Notes: a model not told the origin generated them from the sequence alone. A DNA stretch of 64,000 nucleotides from Amygdalobacter nucleatus (GCF_029167365.1 NZ_JARFNM010000001.1:1170001-1234000); one strand, 5' to 3'. Counted from the first letter of the stretch, positions 53,669 through 62,714 are shown. Numbers and translations are program-made.

Positions 53669-53777
53669 TTATCTAGCCTCATCTTAAACAATATTAGCCG
53701 CCTGAATAAAAGCAAGCTGTCTATCAGTTTAAGCTTAAAAGGGGGATTTTGGCAAATAAGGCTTTGTATTGGTCAAT

Positions 53778-53809
53778 AAAAAAGTCGACAGTTACATGAA
53801 CTATCGACT
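53778..53809 (-). terminator. Terminator of the tRNA-Gly / tRNA-Arg unit
   Basis: AGTCGACAGTT/AACTATCGACT (one G-T pair) with a short loop and six T on the minus strand, right after tRNA-Arg. Confidence 0.88.
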
Positions 53810-53814
53810 ATATA

Positions 53815-53888
53815 CGAGCCCAAAGGGATTCGAACCCCTGACCCACAGCTTAGAAGGCTGTTGCTCTATCCAACTGAGCTATGAGCCC
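53815..53888 (-). tRNA. tRNA-Arg (TCT)
   Basis: A 74-base cloverleaf on the minus strand. Acceptor GGGCTCA/TGGGCTC with two wobble pairs, D arm TAGCTCAGTTGGATAGAG, anticodon stem ACAGC/GCTGT with loop CTTCTAA (anticodon TCT), T arm AGGGG-TTCGAAT-CCCTT. Discriminator G; no CCA. Reads AGA/AGG codons. Confidence 0.95.
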
Positions 53889-53898
53889 ATATTGACGA

Positions 53899-53969
53899 AG
53901 CAGGTGAAGGGAATCGAACCCTCATAGTCAGCTTGGAAGGCTGGAGTTTTACCACTAAACTACACCTGC
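53899..53969 (-). tRNA. tRNA-Gly (TCC)
   Basis: A 71-base cloverleaf on the minus strand. Acceptor GCAGGTG/CACCTGC, short D arm TAGTTTAGTGGTAAAA, anticodon stem CAGC/GCTG with loop CTTCCAA (anticodon TCC), T arm GAGGG-TTCGATT-CCCTT. Discriminator T; no CCA. Ten bases before tRNA-Arg in one transcript. Confidence 0.95.
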
Positions 53970-53982
53970 ATGTGCAGATGTG

Positions 53983-54012
53983 ATTATACTACAAAAAGTC
54001 TAATATAGGCAA
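53983..54012 (-). promoter_or_regulatory. Promoter of the tRNA-Gly / tRNA-Arg unit
   Basis: TTGCCT (54012-54007) and TATAAT (53988-53983) on the minus strand with an 18-base spacer, 13 bases before tRNA-Gly. Confidence 0.65.
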
Positions 54013-54171
54013 ATTGCCTACGCACATCACGTAAAATACCGTGAAATAAAAGCCACTGGTAAACATAAGCTTTGCCAAACAACAAACTCAAAACTGTTTG
54101 AATATTTTCATGGCAATTAAGCAATAATTACCAATGGCTATATTAAAAGTGCTTCTTAATGTTATAGCTAC

Positions 54172-54744
54172 TTAAGCTTGAAAATGCACCTTGCCACCCT
54201 CAAAGCTACTAATCATCGCCTGACTATAAACGTCATAGCCTAAATCTCTAAAATATTTACCGCCATTTTGGAAGGTTTTTTCAATCGCTATACCATAGCC
54301 TACAATTTCTGCCTCAGCCTGCTTGCAAATCTCACTTAAGCCCTGCAAAGCTGCGCCCGTAGCTAAAAAGTCGTCAACGATTAAAACTTTATCACCTGGC
54401 ACAAGGAACTTTTTGTCAACTTTAATATCGTAGGTTATTTTTTTCGTAAACGATTTAACCACACTCGTGTAAACTTCATCAGTCAAAGTGACAGACTTTG
54501 TTTTCTTGGCGTAAACCATCGGCACATTAAGATATAAAGCGGTTGTAAAAGCCAAAGGGATACCTGAAACTTCCAACGTTAAGATTTTAGTTACGCCCAA
54601 ATTGGCATAGTGCTTAGCCATATCTTCGCCCATCTTATTGAGCAAGTTAGGATCAACCTGGTGATTCAAAAAGTTGTCTACCTTCAAAATATCGCTATCT
54701 AACACATGTCCTGCTTCTAAAATTTTCGTTTCTAATAGTTTCAT
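54172..54744 (-). CDS. xpt: Xanthine phosphoribosyltransferase
   Basis: Salvages xanthine to XMP with PRPP in the cytoplasm. The PRPP-binding motif VLIVDDFLATGAALQGL lies near residue 122. The N-terminal MKLLETKILEAGHVLDSDILKVDNFLNHQVDP is characteristic of Xpt. 190 residues. Its start overlaps the stop of pbuX by four bases (ATGA), so translation is coupled; the usual Bacillus order xpt-pbuX is reversed here. Controlled through the purine riboswitch ahead of pbuX. Confidence 0.95.
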   Translation of the reverse strand: MKLLETKILEAGHVLDSDILKVDNFLNHQVDPNLLNKMGEDMAKHYANLGVTKILTLEVSGIPLAFTTALYLNVPMVYAKKTKSVTLTDEVYTSVVKSFTKKITYDIKVDKKFLVPGDKVLIVDDFLATGAALQGLSEICKQAEAEIVGYGIAIEKTFQNGGKYFRDLGYDVYSQAMISSFEGGKVHFQA

Positions 54745-56141
54745 TGTCTATTTCCCTTTCTGTTTGGCACTAATACGATGTTTAGGATTAAAGCTGCTAA
54801 TGTACCAGTTGAAATACCTGATGCCAAAATCATCTTTAAAGCTGTTGGCAAGCTAGCCAGAATTTCAGGTTTGACTGTAACGCCAATGCCGAGTGCAAAA
54901 GCAACTGAGATGATCAACAACTCGCGATCACCTAAATGACAAGTAGCTAATGTTTTGATACCCTGAGCTGCTACTAAGCCGAACATGATTACGCCAACAC
55001 CACCTAAAACAGGTTGCGGCATGACAGCAATTAATGCACTTAACTTAGGGAAAACACCTAAAATCATCAGGATAACGCCCGCCATAGCCATGACATTCAC
55101 ACTAGCGACCTTCGTCAATGTGATTAAGCCAACATTTTGCGAGAAAGAAGTGTTAGGACCAGCGCCAAAGACACCAGCTAAAAGCGAACCTAAGCCATCA
55201 CAAAGCACTGCGCCTGCTGATTTATTACTAGAAACTTTGGTATTAGAAGCAGCTCCGATTGCTAGCATAATACCCACAGTGCCAATAGTTGAAACAATAT
55301 AAGCTGGTACGAAAGCAAGGCTGCTTGCTAAATCGAAATGGATACCATATCTAAATATTCCTGGTAAAGCAATCCAATTGGCCTCATAAACTGAGCTTAA
55401 GTCGACCATGTCAAGTGGCAAACAAATAATGTAACCAAAGACAATACCAACAAAAACAGCAGCTGTTTTCATTAAGCCCTTACCATAATGATTAAGGAAC
55501 AAAGTAAAAAGCATAATAACAAAGGCAACCAGCAAATTACGCAATGAACCGTAATCAGCCGCACCCGTGCCGCCTGCTGCCCAGTCGATGCTAACAGGCA
55601 ACAAGGTAATACCAATTAAGGAAACAACAGTACCTGTAATCAAAGGTGGGAAGAATTTCTGTAAAGGCTTAATAAAACGGCTCAAAATAATTTCAGCAAA
55701 GGAGGCTGTTATAGTCGCACCAACTATACCAGGGATACCAAATTTGGCGCCCACACTAATTGCTGGATTAACGAACGTAAAATCGGTTCCCATCATAGCT
55801 GGCAGACGAGAACCGATTGGACCTAAGCCTTTTGATTGTAATAGAGTTGTTAAACCTGAAACGAAAATCGTTGCACTGACCATAATTGCAGTCTGCGTAA
55901 CATCAAATTTCAAAGCTGCGCAAACGACCAAAGGCACAGCAACTATTCCAGCAAAAGCTGCTAAAACATGTTGAAGTGCTAGGATAATTGTCATGATTAG
56001 AGGTGGTCTATCTTCTACCCCATAAAGCAACTCGGACTCTTGATTTGAGCTTGTTGGCTGAACTTGTGGACATTTTTCAATATGCCCTGCTGAAGCTGCC
56101 TGCACTTTGGCAGACAGCAAAGTTGAATTTACGCTTTGCAT
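54741..56141 (-). CDS. pbuX: Xanthine/uric acid-type purine permease (NCS2)
   Basis: Proton-coupled uptake of xanthine or a related purine. 466 residues with about 14 membrane segments in the NCS2 fold. It opens with RPPLIMTIILALQHVLAAFAG near residue 46, and the substrate region includes FGAGPNTSFSQNVGLI near 320 and the closing motif QPVLGGVGVIMFG near 375. GGAGGG lies 8 bases before the ATG. The leader holds a guanine-class riboswitch, and xpt follows with overlap, which strongly supports a purine rather than uracil substrate. Confidence 0.93.
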   Translation of the reverse strand: MQSVNSTLLSAKVQAASAGHIEKCPQVQPTSSNQESELLYGVEDRPPLIMTIILALQHVLAAFAGIVAVPLVVCAALKFDVTQTAIMVSATIFVSGLTTLLQSKGLGPIGSRLPAMMGTDFTFVNPAISVGAKFGIPGIVGATITASFAEIILSRFIKPLQKFFPPLITGTVVSLIGITLLPVSIDWAAGGTGAADYGSLRNLLVAFVIMLFTLFLNHYGKGLMKTAAVFVGIVFGYIICLPLDMVDLSSVYEANWIALPGIFRYGIHFDLASSLAFVPAYIVSTIGTVGIMLAIGAASNTKVSSNKSAGAVLCDGLGSLLAGVFGAGPNTSFSQNVGLITLTKVASVNVMAMAGVILMILGVFPKLSALIAVMPQPVLGGVGVIMFGLVAAQGIKTLATCHLGDRELLIISVAFALGIGVTVKPEILASLPTALKMILASGISTGTLAALILNIVLVPNRKGNRQ

Positions 56142-56214
56142 AAATACCCTCCTACTATAAATTCAATTCACTTGAACTAAAGCGTCATTGAGAATATCCA
56201 GCAAAATGGTTAAT

Positions 56215-56275
56215 CTCATAGTCTAAGATTAGGTCTTAGGTAGAAACGCCTTGCCAAATTCAAGGCTTATATGAG
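56215..56275 (-). promoter_or_regulatory. Purine (guanine-class) riboswitch aptamer
   Basis: On the minus strand: P1 CTCATA/TATGAG, J1/2 TAA, P2 GCCTTG/CAAGGC with loop AATTTGG, J2/3 with GTTTCTACC, P3 TAAGA/TCTTA with loop CCTAA, then GAC. These match the purine aptamer core. The specificity base before TATGAG is C, which predicts guanine (or hypoxanthine/xanthine) rather than adenine. The GG in L2 and CC in L3 needed for loop kissing are kept, though L3 is two bases shorter than usual. No terminator is seen between it and the start codon 74 bases on, so control may be translational. Confidence 0.9.
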
Positions 56276-56302
56276 CTTTGTTCTCTCCATGAATAAGTTA
56301 CG

Positions 56303-56331
56303 AGTATAAACTAAAAAACTAAAATTGGCAA
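56303..56331 (-). promoter_or_regulatory. Promoter of pbuX-xpt
   Basis: TTGCCA (56331-56326) and TATACT (56308-56303) on the minus strand with a 17-base spacer, about 28 bases before the riboswitch aptamer. Confidence 0.75.
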
Positions 56332-56345
56332 ATTTACAGTTAAAA

Positions 56346-57731
56346 TTATTTAACATCTGCCACTATCTGCAATTCACCTTTTTGACTGCTTTCCTTTCTC
56401 TCTACTATTCCTTTGTCCTGTAATTTACCGATATAATATTTAACGCTGCTTAATTTCCAACCTAAAATAGCTGCCATCTTGCTTTGACTAAGTTTAGCCT
56501 GTTCACTTATAAGCTTGAGTAATTGTTTTTCTTTATCGGTAGCTTGGTCAGTTTTTGCCTTGCCCCTATACAAGTTAATACGCAAAGCAATGCCCATATC
56601 AACAAACTCCAGCTCAGCTAAGCCATAGTTTCGCATTACTTTCATTAATCTTGGTATGCCACTTCCCCACGCTTCAATTAAATTCATGTACAAAAAGGAA
56701 TGCGCGAGTGCACGGTTTCTAATCTTGGAATAACCTTCTTTCATACGTTCTATCGTAACGCCTGGCATTAAACCGCCTGGTGATGTTATTTCCAAACGAT
56801 TATCATAAATTGCAACTTGAAAACGTGTATTCTGTAAAAAACTACAATTCATAACCGCATTTATAATTAACTCTCTTATACTATGGCAATTCGTAAATAT
56901 AATTTCTATATATTCCGTCTAAGCATGCACCTAAATGAATATTACTTAACACAAACCTAAAAGCACCTTCTATTTGTTGCCATAAAGCACCTTTATATTC
57001 GCGTTTATCAATAAATATAGTCCTTGTTTCATCTTTAAACATTGCACATTGAATTTGCGAAAGGAAATTATCTTCTCCTCGTAAAAAAAATAAGCATTCG
57101 TTGGATGAATAACACCTACTTTGTCTTCTGCTAACAATCCCCAACTTATAAGTACATTCCTCGTTAGATCTCTTACGGCTGCTTTTTGCGTTAATGATTG
57201 CGCATTGTCCAAAGCTACTTATTTCATCTGTTGACACAAGTCAACAATATCAGCATCGGAAACAGTTAAATCATTACGTACAACGCTATCATATGAACAA
57301 ACAGCATTTTCATAATACATCTCAGCCGTTAAATCTCTACTAGCCAAACGTGTAGTACCTGCAACACGTATATACGTGCCTGATTGAATACCCTTGGCTT
57401 TAAGATAATATGGCCTTTGTTTTCCAGGCGCAATTTCTACAATAATAATTGTTTTATCATCAATTGTTTGTGAGTAAATATCGGGTATTATAACTGGCTC
57501 ACACGCATCTGAAATAGCTGACGTTATGGCATCCATTTCTGAAAAAAACAAGCTCTTTAGAGATACCAACGACTGAATGGCTCTTATCATCGATACCAAA
57601 AACTAATCTTCCACCTAATCCATTGGCAAACGCCACAACAGTTTTTAGATATTTTGAGCTATCTTCAGAGGCGTCTAACTTTAAACTCTACATTTTTTGT
57701 TTCACCCTGCAGAATTTCGTTCTCAGTCATA
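56346..57731 (-). pseudogene. Decayed AlbA_2 / HATPase-type ATP-binding regulator
   Basis: Pieces of one protein of about 460 residues lie in order but in different frames. The start MTENEILQGETKNVEFK (57731) is followed, after a frameshift near 57675, by DSSKYLKTVVAFANGLGGRLVFGIDD; after another near 57590 by EMDAITSAISDACEPVIIPD and the IRVAGTTR region. Past a break near 57220 come NAQSLTQKAAVRDL, then after a shift near 57090 RGEDNFLSQIQCAMF. After a further shift near 56880, SIRELIINAVMN leads to the RNRALAHSFLYMNLIEAWGSGIPRLM part and a winged-helix end. This is the Schlafen AlbA_2 plus HATPase_c4 layout of poorly known ATP-dependent regulators. At least five lesions make it non-functional. 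Confidence 0.85.
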
Positions 57732-57780
57732 AAAGCAAGCTCTCTTTTCAGTCTTATTCTCAGTTACCATTAACATCGCT

Positions 57781-58929
57781 CTAAAGCTTCTTTTTACATA
57801 AGTAAGTCAGGAAAACACCTAATACTAACAAGCCACAGCTTGCTAAAAGCATAGCCCTAGTGCCAGCTTGCCCTAACAAAATGCCAGCGCCTGTTGATCC
57901 AAACATGATGGCAAAATTAAAGGAAGAAGATTGCAAAGAATTAGCTACTGCCGCACCCTCTTTTACCTGTTTGGCCGTAGCTGTCTGGAACAAACTACTC
58001 AAAGAGCCGAAGCCTAATCCCCACAAAATAAAAGCAATATGGAACAGAATCTGAGCATGATTAAACACAAAAAGTAGCATCGTGCAAGCGCCAACTGCAA
58101 ACACAGCTAGCATTATACCGTACATATAGCGGTCAATAAAGCGCATCACCAGCAAAACTGAAATCACCGACCCAATGCCAAAAAAGAATTGCGCCGTTGC
58201 AACACTTGGATACTGAGAATCGCTGACCAAATTAGTGATAAAAGTATAAACGCCATAGTTAGCGCCCACACCCAAAAACGTTAAGCCAAGCATCCACAAA
58301 ACACCTTTGTTTTTGAACATCGTAAATGGTGAATTAGACTTTGAGGCCTTTTCACCTTGTACACTAGGTAAGTACAAATGGCAAAGGATCGCAATTAAAA
58401 CTAAGCCGACAACTAGAGCCAAAAATTCCAAGTGAAAGCCATAAATCGTGCCTATCAAAGTCATAGCTGGCACGCCCAAAGCCATGCCAACTGTAATACC
58501 AGACATAACAATAGTTATCGCTTTACCCGCTTCTTCTTTGGAAACTAACTCCATGGCATAAGCTGTTATCATGGGCCACATCGTACCAGCACATGCTCCA
58601 CCTATAGCCCGGCCAATAAGTGCTAGAGTGAAATTAGGAGCTAAGCCAACAATCAAATTGGCACAAGCAAAACCGATCAACAAAATTTCAAGTAGCAATT
58701 TCCGATTCCAACTGATGGTTATAGAAACTAACGGAATACCTAAAAAAGCGGAAGCAATCGCATAAGCTCCAATTAAGCCGCCTGCTGTTCCTTTAGAAAT
58801 ATTAAAGTAGTTAGCCATATCGGGCAAAACGCCAGATGGCATAAGCTCAGCCAAAATAGCCATAAAAGTTATACTTGCCATCAGAGTCAAAATTGCTAAT
58901 GAACTTTTCTTAGTTTTCACATCTGTCAT
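57781..58929 (-). CDS. MFS transporter, DHA1-type (AraJ/YdhP-like)
   Basis: A 382-residue carrier with twelve membrane segments of the drug or sugar efflux branch of the major facilitator superfamily. It has AELMPSGVLPDMANYFNIS after helix 1 and the helix 4 stretch GRAIGGACAGTMWPMI, characteristic of AraJ/YdhP-like permeases. The start at 58929 follows AAGGAC with 8-base spacing; an upstream Met at 58956 is not supported. It is isolated between the pseudogene and the P-loop/Asp23 gene, so the substrate is open. Confidence 0.88.
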   Translation of the reverse strand: MTDVKTKKSSLAILTLMASITFMAILAELMPSGVLPDMANYFNISKGTAGGLIGAYAIASAFLGIPLVSITISWNRKLLLEILLIGFACANLIVGLAPNFTLALIGRAIGGACAGTMWPMITAYAMELVSKEEAGKAITIVMSGITVGMALGVPAMTLIGTIYGFHLEFLALVVGLVLIAILCHLYLPSVQGEKASKSNSPFTMFKNKGVLWMLGLTFLGVGANYGVYTFITNLVSDSQYPSVATAQFFFGIGSVISVLLVMRFIDRYMYGIMLAVFAVGACTMLLFVFNHAQILFHIAFILWGLGFGSLSSLFQTATAKQVKEGAAVANSLQSSSFNFAIMFGSTGAGILLGQAGTRAMLLASCGLLVLGVFLTYLCKKKL

Positions 58930-59024
58930 AAATTCGTCCTTCACAAAAACGATCATCTCTATTTTAGCACATAAAAGTTAAACTAAAATCCACCAAAAAG
59001 AGAAACTTTGTCTGCATAGACAAA

Positions 59025-60521
59025 TTATTCCTGGGCATGTCTAGGTTTGTCCATCTGCACTAGTTTTTCAGCCACCAAACTTACTTGCAAAATATTCATA
59101 GCTGTCAGACGGCTGACGGCATCTACAATTGCTGCTTGCGCCTCTTTAAGAGCTGTTTGGGCATTAAAGCCGTAATACAACGACAAATTTATATTAAAGA
59201 CTAAGCCAGTTGTCTCTTGGCGCACCTTACACTCACTCATTTTTTGCACAGCCTCGACTTTTTGCAAACTGAACAAGACAATGTTTTTCAAAGCTTGGTC
59301 CGTGATACTATAATGCCCCAGAACCGAGAAACTAGGTCTAACAATACTCTGCTCAACTGCCAATGGTCGACTGCCACTACTTGTTAGAGCATAAGTTGTC
59401 AAAACTGGCAAATTCTGGCTAATCTCTTTTACGCCATTTTTAATATCTTTGGCTGAAAAACGTTGCTTCAATAATTGTAATGGTTCAAAAATTGAGCCTG
59501 AAAATTCATGTTTCAGTTCCATCGAAGGCACAGGAATGGCATGCTGGCCAGTGTGAATCCGATTGTAACGTGCTTGCTTAATCTCAGTTTCAGTTGCTAC
59601 ATCGCTGATATTGATCCACTCTTTGGGGGCGGTTAAGCTGAGCGCCTGACAAATTTTATTGATCATGGCCTTGCTTGTACCTAAGATAAGCAAACGATCA
59701 GGCAAATGGCTCGCTAAGGCACGTTTCATCGTTTGGGCACGAATTGGATCTAAGAAAATTGCTTGCCGTACAGACTCAATTTTGGTTTTAGCGCGTTTAG
59801 CTGAACTACCTGCCACAATATGGTTATCCTTGATTAGCAAGGCATCGTCAATAATGTAATTGCACTTAGACAAAAATGCCACTTGGCTGGCACGCGTAGA
59901 CTTGCCAGTTCCTGAAGGGCCAACAAAGGCAACAACTGTTATTGCGGCCAATAATTCAGCTATCTCCGCTTCACTTAACTTGCTAAGCTCGACCTGACTC
60001 TTCTTTTTTACTTTTTTACCTTCCTGCAAATCTTCTTTGCTATTCAAAAAATCAAGATTAAGCTTTTTCTTCAAATCAGCCAAAACTTCTGGCATTTGGC
60101 TGCTTTCAGCTGACGTTTCAGCTAGGACTTTTTCAGCCTGAGCATTTGGGAAATTCTTCAAATCAGCAAAATTAGGATTTTCTTGTTGCAAAAATTCAGG
60201 TAATTTTGAACGTTGTTTGTCCTCTTTAACATCCTTAGGCAGATCTTTAGGTTGTTTATGGCTATTACGCCAACTTGGTAATGAGCTAGGCCAATTAATA
60301 ACAGATTGCGCTTTCTCTTGCCCCGTTTTGGAAGCTTGGTTATTATCGCTGACTTTTTTTGGCAATCTAGCGGCCAATTTATTGACTAGCTGACGCGCTC
60401 TTAACTCAACGTCATTTAAGTTTGGTAATTTGCCATTCCACATAGCAAACAAGCCAAGTCGTTTGTTTCCTGACTCAGCTTGTTTCTCTGACTTATTTCG
60501 CTTAGGCAAATTAATCGGCAC
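59025..60521 (-). CDS. P-loop NTPase fused to an Asp23/Gls24-like domain
   Basis: Three parts are visible. Residues 1 to about 185 are Lys/Pro/Gln/Glu-rich, probably disordered. A P-loop domain from about 190 has Walker A GPSGTGKS at 201-208, then CNYIIDDALLIKDN, AKRAKTKIESVRQAIF and ILGTSKAMINKI; it resembles HPr-kinase or PEP-carboxykinase-like folds. The last ~120 residues (SFSVLGHYSITDQALKNIV, NINLSLYYGFN, ALKEAQAAIVDAVS) match the Asp23/Gls24 alkaline-shock and envelope-stress domain. GTG start at 60521 with GGAG 5 bases upstream. 30 bases after yebC. Function unknown; a nucleotide-gated envelope-stress scaffold is a guess. Confidence 0.75.
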   Translation of the reverse strand: MPINLPKRNKSEKQAESGNKRLGLFAMWNGKLPNLNDVELRARQLVNKLAARLPKKVSDNNQASKTGQEKAQSVINWPSSLPSWRNSHKQPKDLPKDVKEDKQRSKLPEFLQQENPNFADLKNFPNAQAEKVLAETSAESSQMPEVLADLKKKLNLDFLNSKEDLQEGKKVKKKSQVELSKLSEAEIAELLAAITVVAFVGPSGTGKSTRASQVAFLSKCNYIIDDALLIKDNHIVAGSSAKRAKTKIESVRQAIFLDPIRAQTMKRALASHLPDRLLILGTSKAMINKICQALSLTAPKEWINISDVATETEIKQARYNRIHTGQHAIPVPSMELKHEFSGSIFEPLQLLKQRFSAKDIKNGVKEISQNLPVLTTYALTSSGSRPLAVEQSIVRPSFSVLGHYSITDQALKNIVLFSLQKVEAVQKMSECKVRQETTGLVFNINLSLYYGFNAQTALKEAQAAIVDAVSRLTAMNILQVSLVAEKLVQMDKPRHAQE

Positions 60522-60550
60522 AATAGCTCCTTTGATAGAAGACTAATAAA

Positions 60551-61300
60551 TTAATCTTCATTCTCGTCCCAGTTATGATACACAGCCTGTACATCATCAT
60601 CTTCTTCTAGGGCATCAATCAAATTTTCCAACTTCTTAACTTGTTCAGCATCCGTTACGCTGATGTAATTATCAGCTACTTGATCAATCTGACTCTCAAG
60701 CACCTTGTGGCCTGCATCTTCCAAAGCTTGTTTAACAGTGTAATAGTTCTCAACGGCTGTGCTAATGCAATAGCCAACTAACTCACCATCTTCATCGCGT
60801 TGAGCTTGCAAATCTTCAGCACCTAAATCGATAGCTTCAAGCATTAAGCTCTCTTCATCCTCACCTGTTGGATCTAATAGAATTGAACCTTGACGCTTGA
60901 ACATGAAAGATACGCAACCATTTGTACCCAAGTTTCCGCCATGTTTATCGAAAGCATGACGTACTTCACCAGCCGTACGATTGCGGTTATCTGTTAAGCA
61001 TTCAACCAAAACAGCTACACCAGCTGGGCCATAACCTTCATAGATAACTGACTCATAATTATCATTGGCACCTGAACCAGCTGCTTTTTGAATTGAGCGT
61101 TGAATTGTATCGTTTGGCATATTATTGCTCTTAGCCTTGGCGATAACATCTTTCAGCTGGGAGTTTACGTTAGGGTCAGGACCACCCGATTTAACAGCCA
61201 CTTGAATTTCGCGCCCGATTTTAGTAAATACAGCTCCACGTTTTGCATCGGCTGCGCCCTTTTTACGTTTAATATTATTCCACTTTGAATGTCCTGACAT
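60551..61300 (-). CDS. yebC: YebC/PmpR family protein (transcription or translation factor)
   Basis: 249 residues starting SGHSKWNNIKRKKGAADAKRG, the family hallmark, with the acidic C-terminal half ending in EEDDDVQAVYHNWDE. YebC proteins were annotated as DNA-binding regulators; recent work on family members points to relief of ribosome stalling at proline-rich motifs. Both functions are reported for the family and cannot be told apart here. GGAGGACAAA precedes the ATG. Confidence 0.95.
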   Translation of the reverse strand: MSGHSKWNNIKRKKGAADAKRGAVFTKIGREIQVAVKSGGPDPNVNSQLKDVIAKAKSNNMPNDTIQRSIQKAAGSGANDNYESVIYEGYGPAGVAVLVECLTDNRNRTAGEVRHAFDKHGGNLGTNGCVSFMFKRQGSILLDPTGEDEESLMLEAIDLGAEDLQAQRDEDGELVGYCISTAVENYYTVKQALEDAGHKVLESQIDQVADNYISVTDAEQVKKLENLIDALEEDDDVQAVYHNWDENED

Positions 61301-61435
61301 TTTGTCCTCCCATATATATCATCACTTGCGCCCAAATTGCTCAGAATAAGGGTCCAGTGAAATTTCAGTTAATAAGCATTCCTATTTTAGCACAAATTGT
61401 TTGAAAGATAGTTGTTGTGAGCACATTAAGACAAT

Positions 61436-62194
61436 TTACGTCACTTTTAGCTTGATTGTTCTGACTAATTGCTTGATTTCTTTGTCTTTATCAGCATAGT
61501 AAGTATGGAATTCCTTGAGTTCGATTGTCTGTGCATCTAGCGAGGCAAACTTGAATTTAAGAAGTGCAGGCGTACCTCCATCTAATATTACGGGTGAAGG
61601 TAAGTAATACTTATCTCTGGGATAAATTATAGTTGACTTGCCAGCTCTATTAGTTGTCAATTCCCAGCTAAAAAAAAGGCATCCTCCTGGTACAATTATT
61701 TCTAATTCTCTATCTGATACAGATTTTCTATCCAATGTAATCACTTTGGTTTTATTCTCATCAAGCTCATTATCCATAATGGTATACGCTACACCATTTA
61801 GCATAATCACACTATTTTTAGATCCAAGTGGAAATTTAGCGTAGGCAGATCGGTCCATATACCTATTTTGCAAAATTTCGAGTAATGCTTCTGGTAAATT
61901 CTCATATGTGTAATACTTTAAGCTGTGGAAAAGATTATATAAAGGTGCTTCTCTAGGCAATTGAACAAGATAAGCTTTCATAGTATTGCCATGTTTGACG
62001 CTTATTCCGTCTTTTTGTATCGATACGGAACTCTGGCCATCTTGGCTTAGCAAAGTATAAGCTATATCGCCCTTTGGCAATTTGGCAACTTGAGTGAAAT
62101 AAGGTTCTGGCTTACTATCAAAGAATTCTCGCTGAAAAGCATAAAGTTTGGCATTTAAGCAGCTAAATTCCTTAGGGTTCAAATTACGTGTCAT
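61436..62194 (-). CDS. Hypothetical protein, second gene of a phase-variable unit
   Basis: 252 residues, no signal peptide or membrane segment, with a helical first 120 residues and beta-rich remainder (alternating Val/Ile/Lys strands near the end). I do not recognise the family and see no catalytic motif. Its ATG overlaps the stop of the upstream membrane gene by four bases (ATGA), so it is almost surely translationally coupled to it and would follow its ON/OFF state. No other promoter is obvious upstream. Confidence 0.6.
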   Translation of the reverse strand: MTRNLNPKEFSCLNAKLYAFQREFFDSKPEPYFTQVAKLPKGDIAYTLLSQDGQSSVSIQKDGISVKHGNTMKAYLVQLPREAPLYNLFHSLKYYTYENLPEALLEILQNRYMDRSAYAKFPLGSKNSVIMLNGVAYTIMDNELDENKTKVITLDRKSVSDRELEIIVPGGCLFFSWELTTNRAGKSTIIYPRDKYYLPSPVILDGGTPALLKFKFASLDAQTIELKEFHTYYADKDKEIKQLVRTIKLKVT

Positions 62195-62690
62195 TCGACA
62201 ATTTTATCTTTCTCATACAAGCGCCAAAAGCGTTGGACTAAATCACGCAACTTGTTATTCACCTGCAAATTTACGATATTCTCGTTGATATAGCTCTGCA
62301 GACTAGCTAGTTTTTCAGCCTTTTCTGGCTTAATCTGATAACATGTATTCTGTTTAATCAGATTGTGGTCATTAAACACAAGCTGTTCATTACTGCTTAG
62401 ACAATAAAATTTTTCGCCTAACTTAGAATTTACCTTAAAGAAATCATCAGCTTGTAATTCCTTGATATAATTTTGCAACTTTTCTTGCTGTTCAGTAGTT
62501 AATAAATGCCCATAAGTCAAATTAAGTGGTCCACAGATGATGTTCAAGATAAACATGCTCACAGTTAGAGATAGGCTTATCCAATTTTGCGTCAGCAAAT
62601 TTATTAGAAAAACTACAAGCAGCCAAAAGGAAAGAAAGAAAGAAAGAAAGAAATAGAACTTACGATCAAGATCTGACGAAGCTTCAACAT
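62191..62690 (-). CDS. Hypothetical membrane protein, phase-variable and out of frame as read (OFF)
   Basis: An ATG at 62690 sits 18 bases after a likely transcription start and opens a basic N-terminus (MLKLRQILIVSS). After 12 codons the frame enters (TTTC)6 and stops at TAG soon after it, giving 25 residues. The long open frame that covers 62191-62598 reads back through the same repeat with no start of its own except a weak TTG at 62598. Adding one TTTC unit, or losing two, joins the two into 167 residues with two adjacent membrane segments (FWLLVVFLINLL and ISLSLTVSMFILNIICG) and a soluble C-terminal part of about 100 residues. The family is not recognised. Confidence 0.65.
62630..62653 (-). 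repeat. Tetranucleotide repeat (TTTC)6
   Basis: Six perfect tandem TTTC units on the coding strand (GAAA on plus), 12 codons into the ATG frame at 62690. Such tracts change length by slipped-strand mispairing, and each unit shifts the reading frame by one. Confidence 0.95.
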
Positions 62691-62714
62691 AAATCGTCGC
62701 CTACTATTCTTGGA

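Noticed and set aside
55567-55974. 135-codon plus-strand frame inside pbuX
   Set aside because: Antisense shadow rich in Pro/Thr/Lys from complementing membrane-segment codons; no promoter or ribosome binding site.
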